NCBI RefSeq assembly: GCF_947172395.1
Contig: NC_069086.1
Span: forward strand, 12,928,501-12,992,500
Reading direction: 5' to 3'
Origin: Bicyclus anynana
Taxonomy: Eukaryota > Arthropoda > Insecta > Lepidoptera > Nymphalidae
DNA: 64,000 bases
Each line of letters begins with the position of its first letter. Positions within the stretch are counted from its first letter, which is position 1. The notes beneath the pieces were generated by a model, which searched no databases, was not told where the DNA came from, and was given only the letters and a program-made list of their open reading frames with translations. Made by a program: the position numbers and the translations under genes. Shown piece by piece: positions 63,936 through 64,000 of this stretch.

Positions 63936-64000
63936 GGCCTCTTTTCTTATAGGATGTAATGAATGTGACAGTATGGGGCTTAGACCCGCCAATGCTGCGG

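Overview
The window looks like AT-rich, repeat-dense, gene-poor lepidopteran (butterfly or moth) DNA. The main evidence is its repeat content: dozens of short Helitron-like elements that start TC (TCTATACTAATAT...), end in a GC-rich hairpin plus CTRR and sit between A and T; at least four tRNA-derived SINE families; 3' ends of RTE-type and CR1/Jockey-type LINEs; and many short inverted-repeat elements. The density and mixture of families are typical of large nymphalid-type genomes, but the species cannot be fixed from sequence alone.

Only one segment is a convincing host-gene exon: minus strand 45814-45039. It has a canonical splice acceptor, a 180-nt 5' UTR part, a 198-codon reading frame with a type II signal anchor, and a canonical donor. 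Its last 45 residues look like the start of the GT49 / beta-1,4-glucuronyltransferase 1 (B4GAT1)-like domain. I did not find the remaining catalytic exons, which should lie to the left on the minus strand, or the non-coding first exon, which should lie to the right. Two other reading frames (33201-33551 and 49190-49501, both +) look partly coding but are unrecognised.

Layout. 1-9 kb: Helitrons, SINEs, a row of three small hairpins (4.1 kb), and two copies of a TIR element (here called X), each interrupted by a LINE piece. 9-12 kb: a GC-richer unique-looking island and TIR element Y. 12.9-15.5 kb: a higher-order satellite of 241-250-bp monomers with a TTAA-flanked element (Z) co-amplified inside it. 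15.8-25 kb: W, foldback and LINE pieces. 25.5-27 kb: a hAT-type element with an 8-bp target duplication, then foldback element FB copy 1. 27-45 kb: SINE, Helitron, RTE and X pieces, and a CCCTA-type array inside a Helitron. 45 kb: the GT49-like exon. 47-52 kb: SINEs, a TTAA element and FB copy 2, which splits a SINE. 53.3-54.1 kb: a 22-bp minisatellite with a 66-bp higher-order period. 54-64 kb: nested X, RTE, Helitron and SINE pieces and a CpG-rich, promoter-like patch at 63.6 kb.

The most unusual object is the FB element (25885-26985 and 49988-51195). Each copy has internal ~130-bp direct repeats and ends in a long palindrome. The two arms are identical within each copy (114 and 110 nt by my reading) although the two copies clearly differ from each other, so every difference between copies is matched in the opposite arm.

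Names used below: SINE-A (head TGATAGCCCAGTGG), SINE-B (head CCTCCGTGGCGCAGTGG), SINE-C, SINE-D, Helitron, RTE, and X/Y/W/Z/FB for inverted-repeat elements. All boundaries are by eye and may be off by several bases.
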